A DNA stretch of 5,855 bases from Pseudomonadota bacterium (GTDB taxonomy: Bacteria; Myxococcota_A; Polyangia; Polyangiales; Polyangiaceae): NCBI GenBank assembly GCA_003242355.1, contig QGUH01000277.1:1-5855 (forward strand), given 5' to 3'. Position numbers and translations under genes: made by a program. The notes below the pieces were generated by a model. It did not search any database. It worked only from the letters and a program-made list of their open reading frames with translations, and was not told the DNA's origin. This document shows positions 5,707 to 5,855 of this stretch, one piece after another; position 1 is the first letter of the stretch, and the number at the start of each line of letters is the position of its first letter.

Positions 5707-5801
5707 TTCCGAGTGCTTTTGTCGTTCGACCCCGTGCGGGTCAGAACCTCGACGGTTACGGTGCCCTCTGGTTCGAGTTGCGAGTGCGTTTGTCGTTCGG
5801 C
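5707..5801. repeat. Imperfect 24-bp direct repeat pair, 71 bp apart
   Basis: Positions 5707-5730 and 5778-5801 match at 21 of 24 bases, centred on GAGTGC-TTTGTCGTTCG. The spacing of 71 bp is close to the 73 bp of the neighbouring repeat pair. Short GGGTC/GACCC stems lie around them (5642-5657 and 5728-5742). No gene is visible here. Confidence 0.5.
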
Positions 5802-5855
5802 CGTGACCCATCAGCGACGCCGGGGTGACTTCGGCTGGGGGTGGTCGGAAGCATG

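Larger units (their letters stand above)
5389..5855. other. Repeat-bearing region without a gene
   Basis: These 467 bp upstream of the small secreted gene hold its leader and three TCTCGAAACG-like motifs, a CGTGAG stem, and two pairs of direct repeats. Open frames here (for example minus 5469-5684) cross the repeats and have no ribosome binding site or recognisable domain. An ATG at 5853-5855 sits at the window edge and could begin a rightward gene, but this cannot be judged. Confidence 0.5.

Noticed and set aside
5770..5800. tRNA T-arm, from GGTTCGAGT
   Set aside because: No matching stem, anticodon arm or acceptor stem around it.
5853..5855. ATG of a rightward gene at the window edge
   Set aside because: No codons follow within the window and the upstream purines are not well spaced.

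Overview
The window is GC-rich DNA that looks bacterial: Shine-Dalgarno motifs precede all three chosen start codons, genes are single open frames, and two of the three products carry bacterial signal peptides. The style fits a high-GC predatory or soil bacterium such as a myxobacterium. That placement is an inference from composition and gene content, because no marker gene is present.

Layout, left to right. Positions 1-119 hold two GC-rich hairpins just beyond the end of the first gene. Positions 120-989 (minus) encode an exported periplasmic binding protein related to the tungstate/molybdate binding (TupA-like) group, with its usual ligand motifs replaced. Positions 990-1901 are a long stretch without a convincing gene. 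Positions 1902-4784 (minus) encode the main item: a 960-residue protein with an N-terminal four-cysteine cluster, a Ulp1/SENP-like (peptidase C48) domain with all four catalytic-site residues in place, about 700 residues I do not recognise, and a highly charged tail with two basic clusters resembling eukaryotic nuclear-localisation signals. Positions 4785-5199 hold operator-like palindromes, a possible leftover coding tail and a perfect 12-bp inverted repeat around 85 bp. Positions 5200-5388 (minus) encode a 62-residue secreted cysteine-rich protein. Positions 5389-5855 hold short motif repeats in front of that gene and two pairs of imperfect direct repeats with similar spacing.

All three genes point left but are separated by 415 and 912 bp, so each is probably transcribed alone. 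Nothing shows that they share a pathway. The strongest candidate for something undescribed is the Ulp1-like protein: deSUMOylase-type peptidases are mainly eukaryotic, and in bacteria the known ones (such as XopD of Xanthomonas and ChlaDub1 of Chlamydia) are effectors acting inside eukaryotic cells. Its architecture would fit a predator or symbiont effector, or a bacterial ubiquitin-like pathway; the window alone cannot decide between these.
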